From: Piscicola geometra
Taxonomy: Eukaryota > Annelida > Clitellata > Hirudinida > Piscicolidae
Assembly (NCBI GenBank): GCA_943735955.1
Contig: OX030966.1
Coordinates: 128,501-192,500, forward strand
Length of the DNA stretch: 64,000 bases
Reading direction: 5' to 3'
Made by a program: the position numbers and the translations under genes. Under the pieces are notes generated by a model. The model did no database searches. It saw only the letters and a program-made list of their open reading frames with translations, and was not told the DNA's origin. Shown here piece by piece: positions 21,942 through 50,839 of the stretch (the stretch's first letter is position 1; the number at the start of each line of letters is the position of its first letter).

Positions 21942-22780
21942 TATATTTGTATTTATATGATAGTAATAGTATATTTATATTTTATATAGCATATTTATAT
22001 TTTATATAGCATATTTATATTTTATATAGCATATTTATATTTTTAATAGTATATTTATACCAGTATATTTATATTTTATATAGTTTAATTTATATTGAAT
22101 AACTGGTTAGTGAATAATGAAAATTTAATATCATGAATTGGTTTTTAAAAGAAAAAATATTTTTGTTTTTTTTCAAATAAATAATTATTTCGGAGTTATT
22201 TTCAATTTATGATTCATGGAAAGATTAGAAGCCAGATTAACCTATTAACGAAATCTCAATTAATGGCAGATGTATATATTCGTTGTTTACTTTCAGTATG
22301 CTAGTGTACTTTTAACGGAAATTATATTTTTTCGACAAAATAAACAAGGTTTTCGACAAGGTTGGAACCAAACTAATTCAAAGTTCAGATTAACCTTTCT
22401 CACAATTATCATGAGATGTCAGATACGGGTAAGAATTGCCTAAAAACTGGGAAATGTGCAAAAATGTGTAAATTCAGTAGAAGTAAGATATGTGCAGGAT
22501 GGACAATTCAAGTCAACTGAGGGCAAAGAAAAGAGATAGGAAAAAGAAAAAAGCACCATTTTTATATGTTCTATAAAAAAGTGTTTTTTCCTCAATTCCT
22601 AACCAACTGCATGATCTGCCCCATGTTAAAAATTACCAATGTATGCTTCGCTTTTACTTGCTAAAAGAGTTAAATTAACGCTAAAAAAATCATTCCTTAA
22701 GGTTCATTTTGTACAAAGGCTGTCATAAAATACAACCCTAAAATGAATTGGTTGAAAAGAGTGCATTGTACTTAGTAATT
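21942..22780. other. AT-rich 3' flank with short ATATTTATATTTTATATAGC repeats
   Basis: Just after the transposase stop there are five or six copies of a roughly 20-bp AT unit (21950-22090). The rest, to 22780, is AT-rich with no recognised gene. Confidence 0.6.
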
Positions 22781-23575
22781 TATTTTATGTTAAATAATTT
22801 ATTTAGTATTTTATTTTGTGTTAAATAATTTATTTTTTATTTAATATTTTATTTTTTGTTAAATAAGTTATTTTTTATTTAATATTTTATTTTGTGTTAA
22901 ATAATTTATTTTTTATTTAATATTTTTTTTGTTTTAATGAAGTATTTTAAATTTAATAAATTATTTTTTATTAAAAATTTTACTTTATATTTAAAATTTT
23001 ATTTTATATTCAAAATTTTATTTTATATTTAAACTTTTATTTTATATTTAAAATTTTATTTTATGTTTAAAATTTTATTTTATATTTAAAATTTTATTTT
23101 ATATTCAAAATTTTATTATATATTAAAAAATTTATTTTATATTTAAATTTTTATTTTATATTTAAAATTTTATTTTATATTTAAAATTTTATTTTATATT
23201 TAAAATTTTATTTTATATTTAAAATTTTATTTTATATTTAACATTTTATTTTATATTTAAAATTTTATTTTATATTTAAAATTTTACTTTATATTTAAAA
23301 TTTTATTTTGTATTAAAAATTTTATTTTTTATTAAAAAATTTATTTTATATTAAAAAATTTATTTTATATTAAAAATTTTATTTTATATTAAAAATTTTA
23401 TTTTATATTAAAAATTTTATTTTATATTTACAATTTTATTTTATATTAAATTTTTTATTTTTTATTAAAAAAATTATTTTATATTAAAAATTTTATTTTA
23501 TATTTAAAATTTTATTTTATATTAAAATTTTATTTTATATTAAAATTTTATTTTATATTAAAATTTTAATTTTAA
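22780..23575. repeat. AT-rich minisatellite (17-19 bp)
   Basis: About 45 degenerate copies of AAAATTTTATTTTATATTT, interrupted only by small length changes. It is extremely AT-rich and lacks any frame. Confidence 0.95.
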
Positions 23576-23602
23576 AAAATAAGTCCGTTTTAAACTATTT
23601 TA

Positions 23603-23741
23603 AGGGGTGAATCGGTTGAAGGGTGAATCGGTTATGGGGTAAATCGGTTAAGGGGTGAATCGGTTAAGGGGTGAATCGGTTATGGGGTAAATCGGTTAAG
23701 GGGTGAATCGGTTAAGGGGTGAATCGGTTAAGGGGTGAATC
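23603..23741. repeat. 16-bp minisatellite, nine copies
   Basis: The unit is GGGGTGAATCGGTTAA, with TATGGGGTAAATCGG variants in regular alternation, which suggests a two- to three-unit higher-order period. Confidence 0.9.
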
Positions 23742-23751
23742 AACTGCAATT

Positions 23752-40618
<16,867 letters not shown>

Positions 40619-41259
40619 CTAGAACATCAAAATTCTCACATCATATAAAGGAATTATTAATCTTCATTGCAGTGCAAAATAAACTCACTCTACTCAATTA
40701 GTTGCCACGTGATTGATAAAACAGTAATCTTATTGAAATATGCAACATAGGCATAATTTTGGCGGGTTTGCTGTTCTGTTGCACAATTTGCTAGAACATC
40801 AAAATTCTCACATCATATAAAGGAATGATTAATCTTTATTGCAGTGCAAAATAAACTCACTTTACTCAATTAGTTGCCACGTGATTGATAAACTGTATGT
40901 AACATAGGCATTTTAATGACGTTTTTTATTTTTTCAGTAGATATAGATTTGATGGAAACACCTTTAAGGGGGGTTTTAAATTTCGTCCCCGGACAGTGAT
41001 TTACATTTTTGAATTCAGCACACGTTATTCTATAAAGTTCATTAAATGAAAAAAACAAAACAAAAACTAAAACTTAAGTGATCTTTATTCGAATTAACTT
41101 TTTATTAGTAGTATTAGTAGTAACAACTTTCTTCATTTTTTCAGTAGAATTATTATTTTCAACATCTTCGGAAGCTGTAACAATAAAATTAATTTTTGTA
41201 AAGATAAAAATTTGAACTTGATTCGCCGATAACTTACTTTTAATTTTCGATGGAAAAAA

Positions 41260-41400
41260 GTGATGGAAACTTCATGCACCTTGAAGTCACCTCCTCCTCA
41301 AGACTTGGGTCAGTGCTGCAGCATTCCTCCAGACGCCTCAGGAGGGCCATGTCACACTTACATGAAGTGAGCATTCATTTCAGCCGACTAAACTGCTTTA
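41260..41400 (-). other. unique GC-richer island, possible exon
   Basis: The minus strand reads CDMALLRRLEECCSTDPSLE, EE to a donor-like GAG|GTGACT. The plus strand is also open to GAA|GTGAGC. A helical Cys-containing exon upstream of the STAT-like gene is possible, but strand and status are unresolved. Confidence 0.2.
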
Positions 41401-41604
41401 TCTGGCGCAAATAATGTTCATAGAATTAAATTCCTTCCACAAAGGCTTTTAAATGTTTAAAAGTAAACCAAAAGTTTAGAAAAAAACTGTTTATCTTCTA
41501 GCTTAGATTTAAAAATAAAATTGAAAAAAAGGCATCTAAGTATTTTGTCAATTTCAATATGTTATAATTATTTTTATATTATTTTGTAATACAAAGTTTA
41601 AAAA

Positions 41605-41678
41605 CAGGCGGTAAAACGCTTGGATGTCGTCGAACTAGCCTGGGTTCGATTCTTACCGTCGTCTAAGTGCGTCTACAA
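41605..41678 (+). mobile_element. tRNA-like SINE fragment
   Basis: A GGGTTCGATTC B-box-like motif in a tRNA-like context (GTCGTCGAACTAGCCTGGGT), but no convincing A box. It is truncated by the hAT insertion. Confidence 0.3.
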
Positions 41679-43177
41679 TAGAGGTCGGACATGGACGATT
41701 TTTCATTCCCGGTCCCGTCCCGTTCCAGAAATTTGTTTTCCCGTCCCGTCCCGTTCCCGATGGGACATCAGAATTTTGATTCCCGTCCCGTCCCGTTCCC
41801 GATGGGACATCAGAATTTTGATTCCCGTCCCGTTCCCGAAATTTTTTTTCCCATCCCGACCCGTTCCCGAAAGCTTTTTGTTTTTCTATTCATTTTTGCT
41901 GCCGTTTTCACTGGTCCCAAACTTGCTAGTTCTAACATTTTTTAAAATTTATTATTTGAAAGTCAGAGAATATTTCTTTTAGTAAAACAAAAAATACACG
42001 ATTTAAATTTCAAATATTTATTGAAATGAAAGTATTGAAGTTAGTCATTGTTTTTGAGTAATTCAATCAAGTCTTTATTGCTTTTCACACGGGTTAAACC
42101 GTTAAGAGTTTCAGCTTTCAAACGAGATTATTTTGGGTCTGAAGTTAAACGACCACATATTGAAAAATTCCGTTTACAGCGAATATAACTTGCAGATATA
42201 CTAAACAAAATTTTGGCTACTTCTTGTAGTATTTTAAAATTGCTCATTTTATTCCAATAAAATAAAAAATCTTTATAATTTTCTATTTTTATGGGACTTA
42301 ATTGTGAATATTTGTACAATTCATTCTCTTCTGAATGTTTTCTTCGTTCATTTTATTAATTCTTCAATAATGTTAGAAATATGTTTTTTGACAACATTCT
42401 TATTCTCCACAACTGCAAATATAAAATCATTCGTATAATTTGATAGTATAATAATTTTATTATAATTTTAACGTTATAAAAACAAACATAATAGGTCTAA
42501 ATAACCATAATTTGTTTTTTTATCAACGGCACTGCAGCTTGGTCTGGCTGTACAAAATAGAATTAAATTTTCTCTAATGAAAGTCTTGGTATTTATTTCT
42601 TTTCTATCCCAAACTTTTTTCCTATTATTCTTTCATACTGGGGATGCAACAGACATGCTGTCATATGAATAAGATCAATGGCATCTTTTCTTTTGTCGAA
42701 ATGATCAACTGAGCAATCATTTGGAAATTAATCATTCAAATTCAAAGTATTAATTTATAAAATTAAAGTAAAATAACTGACCATTTTGATTTCATCTGAA
42801 AAGTTTTCATCATCACCCATTTGTTCTAATCTCCCTAATCTTTGGACTCATCATAACAACTTCAAATGTAGTGTTGAAGATTTCGACATTGACAATGGTG
42901 GCTTCGTTATACATTTCTATTGCATTTAATACCTATTTTAAATACGGAGTATCGATGAATTAAAGATTTCCATACTTGGAAGTTTCCCATTCCCGATTTA
43001 AAAGTTGATTCCCGTTCCCGTCTTTTCCCGTTCCCGATTTGAATGTTGATTCCCGTTCCCGTCCCGAAAACCTATTCCCGGTTCCCGACTTTTCCCGTCC
43101 CGAAATTAATTTTCATTTCCGTTCCCGCGGGAGTCCCGCGGGTACCCGGTCAGATCGGGTACCCGGTCCAACCTCTA
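41679..43177 (-). mobile_element. hAT element, 1499 bp
   Basis: Ends TAGAGGTCGGACATGG and GGTCCAACCTCTA are imperfect inverted repeats flanked by a perfect 8-bp duplication, GTCTACAA (41671-41678 and 43178-43185). Both ends carry subterminal CCCGTCCCGTTCCCGA repeats. It is inserted directly beside the 3' tail of the LINE at 43186. Confidence 0.93.
42128..42319 (-). pseudogene. hAT transposase dimerisation domain remnant
   Basis: A 63-codon minus-strand frame: YKDFLFYWNKMSNFKILQEV, AKILFSISASYIRCKRNFSI, CGRLTS. This is the C-terminal hAT family dimerisation pattern (Y-W, L-A-x-x-I-L-x-I-P-A-S, E-R-x-F-S, G). The glutamate of E-R is replaced (KRN). The N-terminal part of the enzyme is not readable, so it is a decayed copy. 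Confidence 0.75.
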
Positions 43178-43475
43178 GTCTACAATCAAATCAATCAAAT
43201 CAATTTCTACAGCGTTCTTTCCTCAAATTCAAGAGCGCGCGTAAATAAATTTGTTAAACAAATATTTCTTCAGATCCTTACGAAAAGTAAATAATGATTT
43301 AGAAGTAGTTAAATAAGGAGGCAATGAGTTCCAAATATATGGGCCTGCATAATGGAAAGAACGTTTAGCAAAAGAGTTATTAATGGAAAGGATGAAATAA
43401 TGATCTCAAATTACTTCTATGAGGGTGAGATTATAATGATTTGAGGTATATTGGGGATACTGGAGAGTTTTTAAT

Positions 43476-45012
43476 TTAAACATAAAACACATATTTCAAA
43501 TGTAATCCTAAATTTGATGGGAAGCCAATGTAATAAGATGTAAAGAGTGTAATGTGGTGATAAATTGGAGTACGGCTAACGACTCTAGCTGCATAATTAA
43601 ATACATTATTTAATGGCTTTAAAGTACTTTCAGGTAAATTATAATAGATTGAATTACAACAGTCAATTGGAGATAGAAAAAGTGCAGAGACTAACATCTT
43701 TAAAGAAGGGTCATCTAAGTAAGGTAATAATTGTCTGATACGTCTGAGATGAAAATAGCAAGATTTTGTAACTGATAGAATTTGGTTTGATAAGGTTAAT
43801 TTTGAGTCAAAAATAAATCCTAAGCTACGAATATGATTAGATGAAACAATAGTATGAGTGGAAAATTTACATGGACCATTAAATAGTTTACCATTTTATC
43901 AAAAAATATAAGTTCAAATTTTAGTGGATTCAATTTCAAAGACATTGAGCTAGACCAGTTTTCAATAGATAATAGAAATGAAGATACAGATGACATATTA
44001 GTATTATAGGATGATATATCGAAGCTGACATATAACTGCGAATCGTCAGCATAGGATAGGGAGTTGAGAGAATGAGAGGAAATGATAGAAGATAGTTCAG
44101 AGACGTATAGAATAAAGAACAAAGGACCAAGAATAGAACCTTGAGGAACATCATATGAGTAAGTCGATGGGGTAGAGGTACAGTGATTTAAAGAAACATA
44201 GACAGATCTATTAGATAAATATGACTTAATCCATAAGAACACAGAATCCTTAATACTGAACTTATTTTTTAGTAATAGTAGTAATAAAGAGTGGTCTACA
44301 GTATCAAAAGCGGCCGAATAATCTAAGCAGACAAGTACAGAACATTTTTTATTATCAAAAGCATAAATAAGGTCATTATAAAGTTTCAAGAGGGACGATT
44401 CACAGTTATGCCTAAACGAAAACCAAATTGTAATGGAGGGATAAGGGAGTTATCATTTAAATATGAGTAAATTTGTTGATAAACTACTTTTTCTATTATT
44501 TTGGATATGAATGATAAATTAGAAATAGGTCTATAATTAGATATTTGGGATGGGTCTAAAGAATTATTTTTTAATAATGGTATGATAACAGAAGCTTTGT
44601 ATAAATTTAGAAGTAGAAAGAGACAGATTAATCAATCAATCAATCAAATAGATTTCTATAGCGCTCTTTCCTCAAGTTCAAGATTAACAATGAAAAGAAT
44701 TATAGGGTTAAAAATATCAGACAATTCTTTAATCAAATAAGTTGGAATTATGTCAAGAGAACAGGTAGATGTAGACATAGAATTAATAATTAAGAATAGT
44801 AGAGAAATTGAAGAAAAACTGACAAAGTTAAATTCACTATTGTTAATATAATTATTAGGGCTAGGAATAGAGGTATTATTGTTAAAATGAGATCTTATTG
44901 TTTCTACTTTACTTTTTATGTAATTATGATAATCTTGAGAAGAAAAAGATGAAGGAGGTGGAAGGTTTTTATGTAATAATTTAGAAAGTGTATGCCAAGA
45001 AGAGCCTTTCAC
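43476..45012 (-). pseudogene. LINE D reverse transcriptase
   Basis: Minus-strand pieces in order: 44656-45012 (pre-RT; FVSFSSISLLFLIINSMSTS, CSLDIIPTYLIKEL), a broken stretch, 43820-44389 (KLYNDLIYAFDNKKCSVLVC, LDYSAAFDTVDH, DVPQGSILGPLFFILY, catalytic SYADDSQLY, SMSLKLNPLKFELIFFD), and 43476-43697 (C-terminal domain: DCCNSIYYNLPESTLKPLNN). Stops and shifts separate them. It has the same overall design as the RT at 8793-10231. Confidence 0.85.
44632..44680 (-). mobile_element. 49-bp LINE 3'-end insertion with target duplication
   Basis: Only the tail and GCGCTCTTTCCTCAAGTTC end of a LINE are inserted, flanked by AGATTAA at 44625-44631 and 44681-44687. It interrupts the LINE D frame. Confidence 0.75.
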
Positions 45013-45030
45013 TTTATGGGAAGAAGAAGA

Positions 45031-46195
45031 ACAACCCTTCTAAGTATATTTAACTCAACATTCCTTCAATATTTTACTTATTAAAATTGACAAAAATACT
45101 TAGTTGCACTTTTCCCAATCATGTTTGTTAATAAAGCTTTTCGTAAATAATAACTTTTAAAATTATAAAACAAAACAAGAGCTTGAATTGAACTTTTTGA
45201 AAGGTTGTCATCCTGGAGAACTCTCGCTTGCTCAAGGGCTATTTATGGATTCGTGCTGCACCTCTCCGCATGGGCAGGCTTGGGTCTGTTGCCCTTGCGC
45301 ACTCTAGGCTTCATCAAGTGTAGATAAAATGCAAAGAGCGAAATGCAAAAAAGCGAAAATTAACGTAGTTAAAAAGTAAAATCGTGAAGCGAAATATCTA
45401 TAATTTACATTTTTTAAATTAAAAAAAAACAATTTAGTGTTAAGGTTAGAGTTAAGGTAAGTGTTAGAGTCTGAGTTAGGATTAGTGCTAGAATTAGATA
45501 ATTTTCCAAAATTTCAAACAAAAATTTTGCTTTTTACTCACGTTAATTTTCGCCGTTTCGTCTTTCGCATTTTGTCTGCAGCCTGCTTCATCGTGGGTCA
45601 TTTGCCTTGCAGTACAACAAGCAGCATTGCTCCCGCCACACAACAACAATATGGGCCCATTGTTTAATTCATCCGATGCACTCAATCCATACATCCGATG
45701 CGTTTTAAGCGTTGTTTAATTCATCCGGGTGTGTCGCGAAGGATGTTCTTTAATTCTTCACTACATATTTCGATGTACATCCAATCAACCCTACTCAAAG
45801 AAGGGTTGATAGGATTTATTGATGTATAAATAGAACTACAGCCAATCAAAGCTATTTAGGTTAGCTATAAAAAAAATAAATAAAATAAAATTAAATATGA
45901 ATGTTATTGGTTTAATTAATTAATTAACTAAAATATTTTATTGAATTATTTTATTCATTCATTAAAGTATTATATTAATTAAAACTTATAATACTATTTC
46001 GGGCAGATGATGAAGTACCTATAATCTATATGTACGCCAACATTCCTTCTACACAAAAGCCTATTGCTGTCTCAAAACTCAAAGCACTTTATTAAAATTG
46101 CATTTTTGCACGACCATCTGAGTCGGAGTAATCAGCCACGACAGGACTGCTCTGAAGTCATCAAGCTCAGTCTCATAGCTCTTGGCAGTATTTCT
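45031..46195. other. intergenic, no gene recognised
   Basis: AT-rich DNA with two GC-richer patches (about 45200-45310 and 45560-45660) that read no convincing exon on either strand. An AAGCGAAAATTAACG patch (about 45350-45560) has repeated GCGAAA motifs. Confidence 0.5.
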
Positions 46196-46247
46196 CTATG
46201 ATGAAACTGCCACTTTCAGGCCACAGGAGCGTATCACCGTGCAAGAT

Positions 46248-46410
46248 GGGTGGCTGAAGGAATCTTCTGCTTGAGGATGCTTCTTTTCAGAGGAGAGTTC
46301 AAAGTGAACGTGAAAGAAGTTTAAGCCATCAAAAGAATTTGTCTTTTCACCACCACACTGTATGTCAAGGCTTGATTCACTGCTCAAAACTCCTGTGATG
46401 CTCCTTCAAT
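46248..46410 (-). CDS. candidate exon, unknown protein
   Basis: Minus strand: acceptor CATCACAG, 2 nt, then VLSSESSLDIQCGGEKTNSF, DGLNFFHVHFELSSEKKHPQ, AEDSFSHPSCT, donor ACG|GTGATA. Composition and splice sites are plausible. It could be an upstream exon of the STAT-like gene or belong to another gene; no domain is recognised. Confidence 0.35.
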
Positions 46411-46639
46411 GAATTCAGGAGTTCCACCCTATTGGAAGCCACATTTCAGAAGCAGCGGTTTAAAAATTAAAAGTCATTTTTGGTATTTAAGTGAAGATTG
46501 GTCAGGGTTATCACTTTTCTTATTTACAATAATAAAAATATCATATTGAACATCATCGAAGGCAGATTCCTCTTCCACGCATAAATTCATTGACATTTAG
46601 AAACAATTGATAGTTTTTTACTTACTGATGCATTGTTTT

Positions 46640-47060
46640 TTTCCGAAGCATATCCGGCTCTTGCAAAACTGGCAAGAAAGTACTTGTCCTCTCCTGCAAG
46701 TACAGTTCCATGTGAACGTCTATTCAGCTTGTCAGGACACATAGGTAGCAAAAAAAGAGCCTCTTTGAGTCCAACTAATATAGAATAACTTGTTATCTTG
46801 AGTAACTGGTTTAAAAAGGATGTTTAAAAATGCATTTTTATCATTTATAAATTTCTCTCTTTTAAACGTGGATTAATTTTATAAACAAATTCTGATAAAA
46901 CTTCTATTACATTTGTCAGAAAATAATTTTAAAATACTATTTTATAATAATGTCAAATATGCTAAAAACATTGCGTTAAAATGAGATTAACGTACGATTA
47001 AAATGTTTAATCGAACGATTAACGGTGATTAAAATTGCTGATCGTGGAACAGCTCTAGTT
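46640..47060 (+). pseudogene. hAT transposase C-terminus remnant
   Basis: The plus strand reads AYPALAKLARKYLSSPASTV, PCERLFSLSGHIGSKKRASL, SPTNIE then a stop: the hAT dimerisation domain with the conserved P-A-S and E-R-x-F-S. A CGTGGAACAGCTCTA end-like motif lies near 47043. No left terminal repeat was found. Confidence 0.7.
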
Positions 47061-47189
47061 CTTATTGAAATTATGTTTGTTGGATCAAACAAAATGTAGC
47101 AATCAAACTGAATAGTATAAAATAAATTCACAACTAACAACTAAGAATTGTATTGTTTTCGAGTACATCATCAGAATCATCACCATTAC

Positions 47190-47500
47190 CATGTTACCAA
47201 TATTGTTACCATGTTACCAATATTATCACCATGTTACCAATATTATTGCCATTTTACCAATATTGTTTCTATGTTATCAATATTATTACCATGTTATCAA
47301 TATTATCACCATGTTATCAATATTATCCCAATGTTACCAATATTGTTACCAGGTTACCAATATTATTACCATGTTACCAATATTGTTACCAGGTTACCAA
47401 TATTATTACCATGTTACCAATATTGTCACCAAGTTACAAATATTATTACCATGTTACCAATATTATTACCATGTTACCAATACTTTTACCATTATTATTG
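47190..47500. repeat. 20-bp minisatellite, about 15 copies
   Basis: Unit CCATGTTACCAATATTATTA. The period is not a multiple of three; the three overlapping open frames simply follow from absence of stops. Confidence 0.95.
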
Positions 47501-47599
47501 TCATAATTAGCAATCCTTCTTCATTCACACGTCCACAGTTTCGTCCAAGTGCTTGTAGGGCGCGAAAGTGGACTCGTTCACCTGCGTGAGAAAGATGAG

Positions 47600-49190
47600 T
47601 TGATGCTCACTCCAATCAAAAGAAGAATCTAAAACATTTAGTGAAAGAGTATGATCGACAGTATAGAAAGTAGAGACCGACCGAAATTCGGTTCGGTTTC
47701 GGTTTCGACGCCGAAATGGCCAATTTTCTTAGTTTCGGCAATTTTTCGGTTTCGGCCGAATCTAATTTTTCAATTTCGGCAATTTTTCGGTTTCGGCCGA
47801 AAATAATTTTGTAATTTTGGCTCAATTTCGGTTTCGGCCGAAATGGATCTCATAATTACCGAAAAACCGAAATTTTTATTTATTTATGCAGTTTATCTGA
47901 TATATCTGTATCTTCAATCGAACTATTAAGTTCGGATTCGATTCTCTATTAGATATCTATTAGTTATCGTGGTTGATTGATTTATGGGTGTCATCAGACT
48001 AATTATTCGAATAACATATACAAGCATCTGGAACAACAATAATGTATTTGAAATTTAAGTAATTGGCATACGTTCAATGATGATATTTAACAAAACTTTT
48101 TTTAAGCAAATTCTATTTTTTTTAAAATTTGTTTAAAAAAATGTTATTGTCAAAAGTAAGTATCTGTATATCCTCAATCAAACTCGAATTATTAAGTTTG
48201 GGTTCGATTCTCATCTCTATTAGATATCGTGATTAATTGATTTATGGGTGACATAAGACTAATTATTCGAATAAGATATACAAGCATGTGGAATTCTAGA
48301 TATCCATGCTTTGAAAAACACTGTATATAAGTCGAAAGAACGAGAAGATTTGGCTTCGATTAATTAATTCAAAAATAAATTGTGAGAATGTCGTTGAATC
48401 CTATTTGGAAGTTTTTAAAAAAATGTCAGTCTGACCAAAGCAAATTTTTGTTATTGAAAAACTTTTATTTTTTGGCTTAAAATATACGCTTGTTTGGATT
48501 TACTTATTAAACTGGCATTGTCATCGTTAAATACTGTTTTTTCATTTTTAATAAAAGTTGGAAAATATTTCGGTTTCGACTTCGGTTTTGGCCGAAAATC
48601 TGATTACAATTTCGGTTTAATTTTGGTTTCAGCCGAAAATTGATATTCAATTTCGGCTTAATTTCGGTTTCGGTCGAAAATGGGGTTTTAATTTCGGCCT
48701 AATTTTGGTTTCGGCCGAAATAAAAATATCTGTTTCGGTCGGTCTCTAATAGAAAGAAAAGAAAGATTAGATACAGATCTAAAACAGAACTAAAACAGAT
48801 CTAAGGATGCCGGATCAAAAGAAGGCTTCTTAATTTTAGGAATAATAAAAGAAGATTTGAGGACAGAAGGAAGATGTAGACAAAGATAACTTAACCAAAT
48901 CCAAAACAATAGGATAGAATAAAAAAGAGAGTTCTTTAAAAAAGGTTGTAGGAATAAGATCTAGAGAACAAGAAGTGGGAGACATAGAATTAATTATATT
49001 TGTAAGATGGTCTAATGTGATAGGAGAGAAGGATGACAAAGATTCTGAAGTAAACTTAGTGAAGATGGTGAAAAAATACATAAGACTTTGCATGACTTTG
49101 AATGGATGCGATTGATCCTCCAGACTTTTATGAAACATGAAACACTTGAAGATTGTGCACATGGGTTTTGAAACGCTGTTTCTTTCCAAT
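47600..49190 (-). mobile_element. LINE fragment flanking a hAT copy
   Basis: 47600-47670 and 48757-49190 match the LINE at 8722-10325 (GAATCTAAAACATTTA, AGTATGATCGACAGTAT; and 48900-48990 is nearly identical to 10205-10315). The minus-strand frame 48836-49189 reads KFTSESLSSFSPITLDHLTN and SLDLIPTTFFKELSFLFYPI, the pre-RT region. Confidence 0.8.
47671..48748. mobile_element. hAT element of the CCGAAAT family, intact ends
   Basis: Ends TAGAGACCGACCGAAAT and TTTCGGTCGGTCTCTA, with a perfect 8-bp duplication ATAGAAAG on both sides (47663-47670, 48749-48756). Subterminal arrays of TTTCGGTTTCGGCCGAAA occupy about 200 bp at each end. No transposase. It is in the opposite orientation to the copy at 58659-59695 and inserted in a LINE. 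Confidence 0.95.
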
Positions 49191-49518
49191 AATATGAAAA
49201 AATTTCAGAAAATGCAGTTCTATGGAAAATCCCGAAAGAAATGTCAAAAACCATTTTGTCCACACCAAGCTTTGAAAGTTTTTCTTTACAAAATATTATT
49301 AATTAATGTTGTTTAAATAAAATAATTTTGAAAAATGTAAAGTATTTTTTTGAACAAGAAAAAAATATTGGTTCTCATCGGGAGAAAGCTTCGAAGGTTC
49401 CGAAGCACATACAAAAACCTTTTATATCTTCATTTTCATTCAAGAACAGAAAAACTTCATTCATAGTTTTCATGATAATGTCAGTATTTCGATTTTTAAG
49501 TTTCTAAAGTTATAATTG

Positions 49519-49690
49519 GGTGAGCGGGTAGCCGAGTGTGAATCGTCTCTCGGCTTCACCAGCGGTTAATCGTCTTCGGTTCAAGTGCAACTGACGCTCT
49601 AGTAAACCATAGGCGAGAACTAGAAAGTCGCAGTCCTATTGCCAATAGGCTATTGGTTATACGACACTGTAATAATAATAATATAAAAAG
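49519..49690 (+). mobile_element. tRNA-derived SINE
   Basis: The head GAGCGGGTAGCCGAGTGTGA and TCGGTTCAAGTGCA resemble the A and B boxes of a tRNA with a long variable arm. The body follows and a TAATAATAATAA tail closes the element. Confidence 0.65.
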
Positions 49691-49879
49691 AATAAAAAGA
49701 AATAATAATAATACATTAATAAAAAGAATGAAAATAATAATAAAAAGTTAAAAAATAAAAATAAAATATATATATATAATAATAATATAATAAAATTTAA
49801 AAAAATAATAATGATGATAATAATAATAATCATTTTTATTGTTGTTGTTGTTATTGCTTTTAGTTCTTTGTTCCTATCC

Positions 49880-50225
49880 CGCATGACTGAACCTTTCCGG
49901 TCTCATGCGGAGAAGGTAGGTGAACACCTCCCCCCTCTCTCTCTCTTAGAGCCTCATCGCATTGATCGGTGTGGATGAGCTCTCTTTCCTCCTGCTCTTG
50001 CAGTCCTAGAAGTGGTCTGGGTTGGTTTCCACTTCACCACACAGCTCACAGGTGGCGTCTTCATTCAGGATGTTCCTGCGGTAGAACTCTGTAGCTGGAC
50101 AGTGGCCGCTGCGTAGCTGGGCCAAAAGTGTCCCTGCTCGCCTACCGGTGCCATCTTCCCTTTTCAGCGGGGCACCGTAGATTCGTTTTCGTATCGGATC
50201 TGACAGCTCAGGAAGTTTCATATTT
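49880..50225 (-). pseudogene. LINE 3' fragment with Cys-rich C-terminus, copy 1
   Basis: The minus-strand frame 50006-50221 reads KLPELSDPIRKRIYGAPLKR, TLLAQLRSGHCPATEFYRRN, LNEDATCELCGEVETNPDHF: the zinc-binding C-terminal domain found after RT/RNase H in some LINEs. It is followed by a 3' UTR ending near 49880 with CATGCGGAGAAGG. Confidence 0.75.
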
Positions 50226-50489
50226 CTTTTAAGGATGCTCTTGATAGCCGACCACGTGACAGACTGTGGTTGCTCGCCGTGGCTTGCGGTGAGTGCGGCT
50301 TTGTCTGCCGCCTCGTTACCTTGAACACCAGTGTGTCCAGGAATCTACTGTACTGTCAACTTATTGCTTCGGCTGGCTCTCAAGAGGTCCTCCTTTGTCC
50401 TACTGAGCTGCGGATCGTAAAATCTGGCTGGGTTCTGTCGGTGAAGATGGTCGCTCTGCCTGGCTGGTGCTCTACGATTCAGTTCTTAC

Positions 50490-50790
50490 TCCGCATGACC
50501 AAACCATCCTTGTCTCATGCGGAGCAAGTATGTGAACCACTTCTCTCTTCTCTCTCAGAGCTTCATCGCAGTTGTTAGTTTGGATGATTTTTTTCTCTTT
50601 CTTTCCTGCTTTGCAGAAATGGTCTGGCTTAGTTCCCACTTCAGCACACAGCTCAGAGGTGGCCTTTTCATTAAGGATGTTTTTGCGGTAATGACTGGAC
50701 AGTGGTCACTTCGTAGTTGGGTCAGCAGTATTTCTGCTCACCTACCGGTGCTGTCTTCCTTCTTCAACGGGGCACCGTAGACGATGCGCA
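50490..50790 (-). pseudogene. LINE 3' fragment, diverged copy 2
   Basis: Parallel to 49880-50225 with about 80% identity by eye: the same CTCATGCGGAGCAAG end, CTCAGAGGTGGCCTTTTCAT and CACCTACCGGTGCTGTCTTC. It is a second, more decayed copy in the same orientation. Confidence 0.75.
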
Positions 50791-50839
50791 ACTCTTCTTC
50801 ATTTGAAATTGAGAGCGACTCATTCGATCAAACAGAGAA

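Larger units (their letters stand above)
43186..45030 (-). mobile_element. CR1/L2-like LINE D
   Basis: The 3' end at 43186 has a TCAATCAAAT-type tail and GCGTTCTTTCCTC hairpin half. RT frames run upstream to about 45030. It is interrupted by a 49-bp tail insertion at 44632-44680. Confidence 0.85.

Noticed and set aside
22780..23575. Scaffold attachment or origin-type AT element
   Set aside because: Nothing beyond AT richness and tandem structure supports a function.
43039..43294. Small plus-strand frames rich in Pro/Ser/Arg
   Set aside because: They run through the subterminal CCCGTTCCCG repeats of a hAT element.
49519..49600. Functional tRNA gene on the plus strand
   Set aside because: Box-like motifs only, with SINE body and TAA tail downstream.
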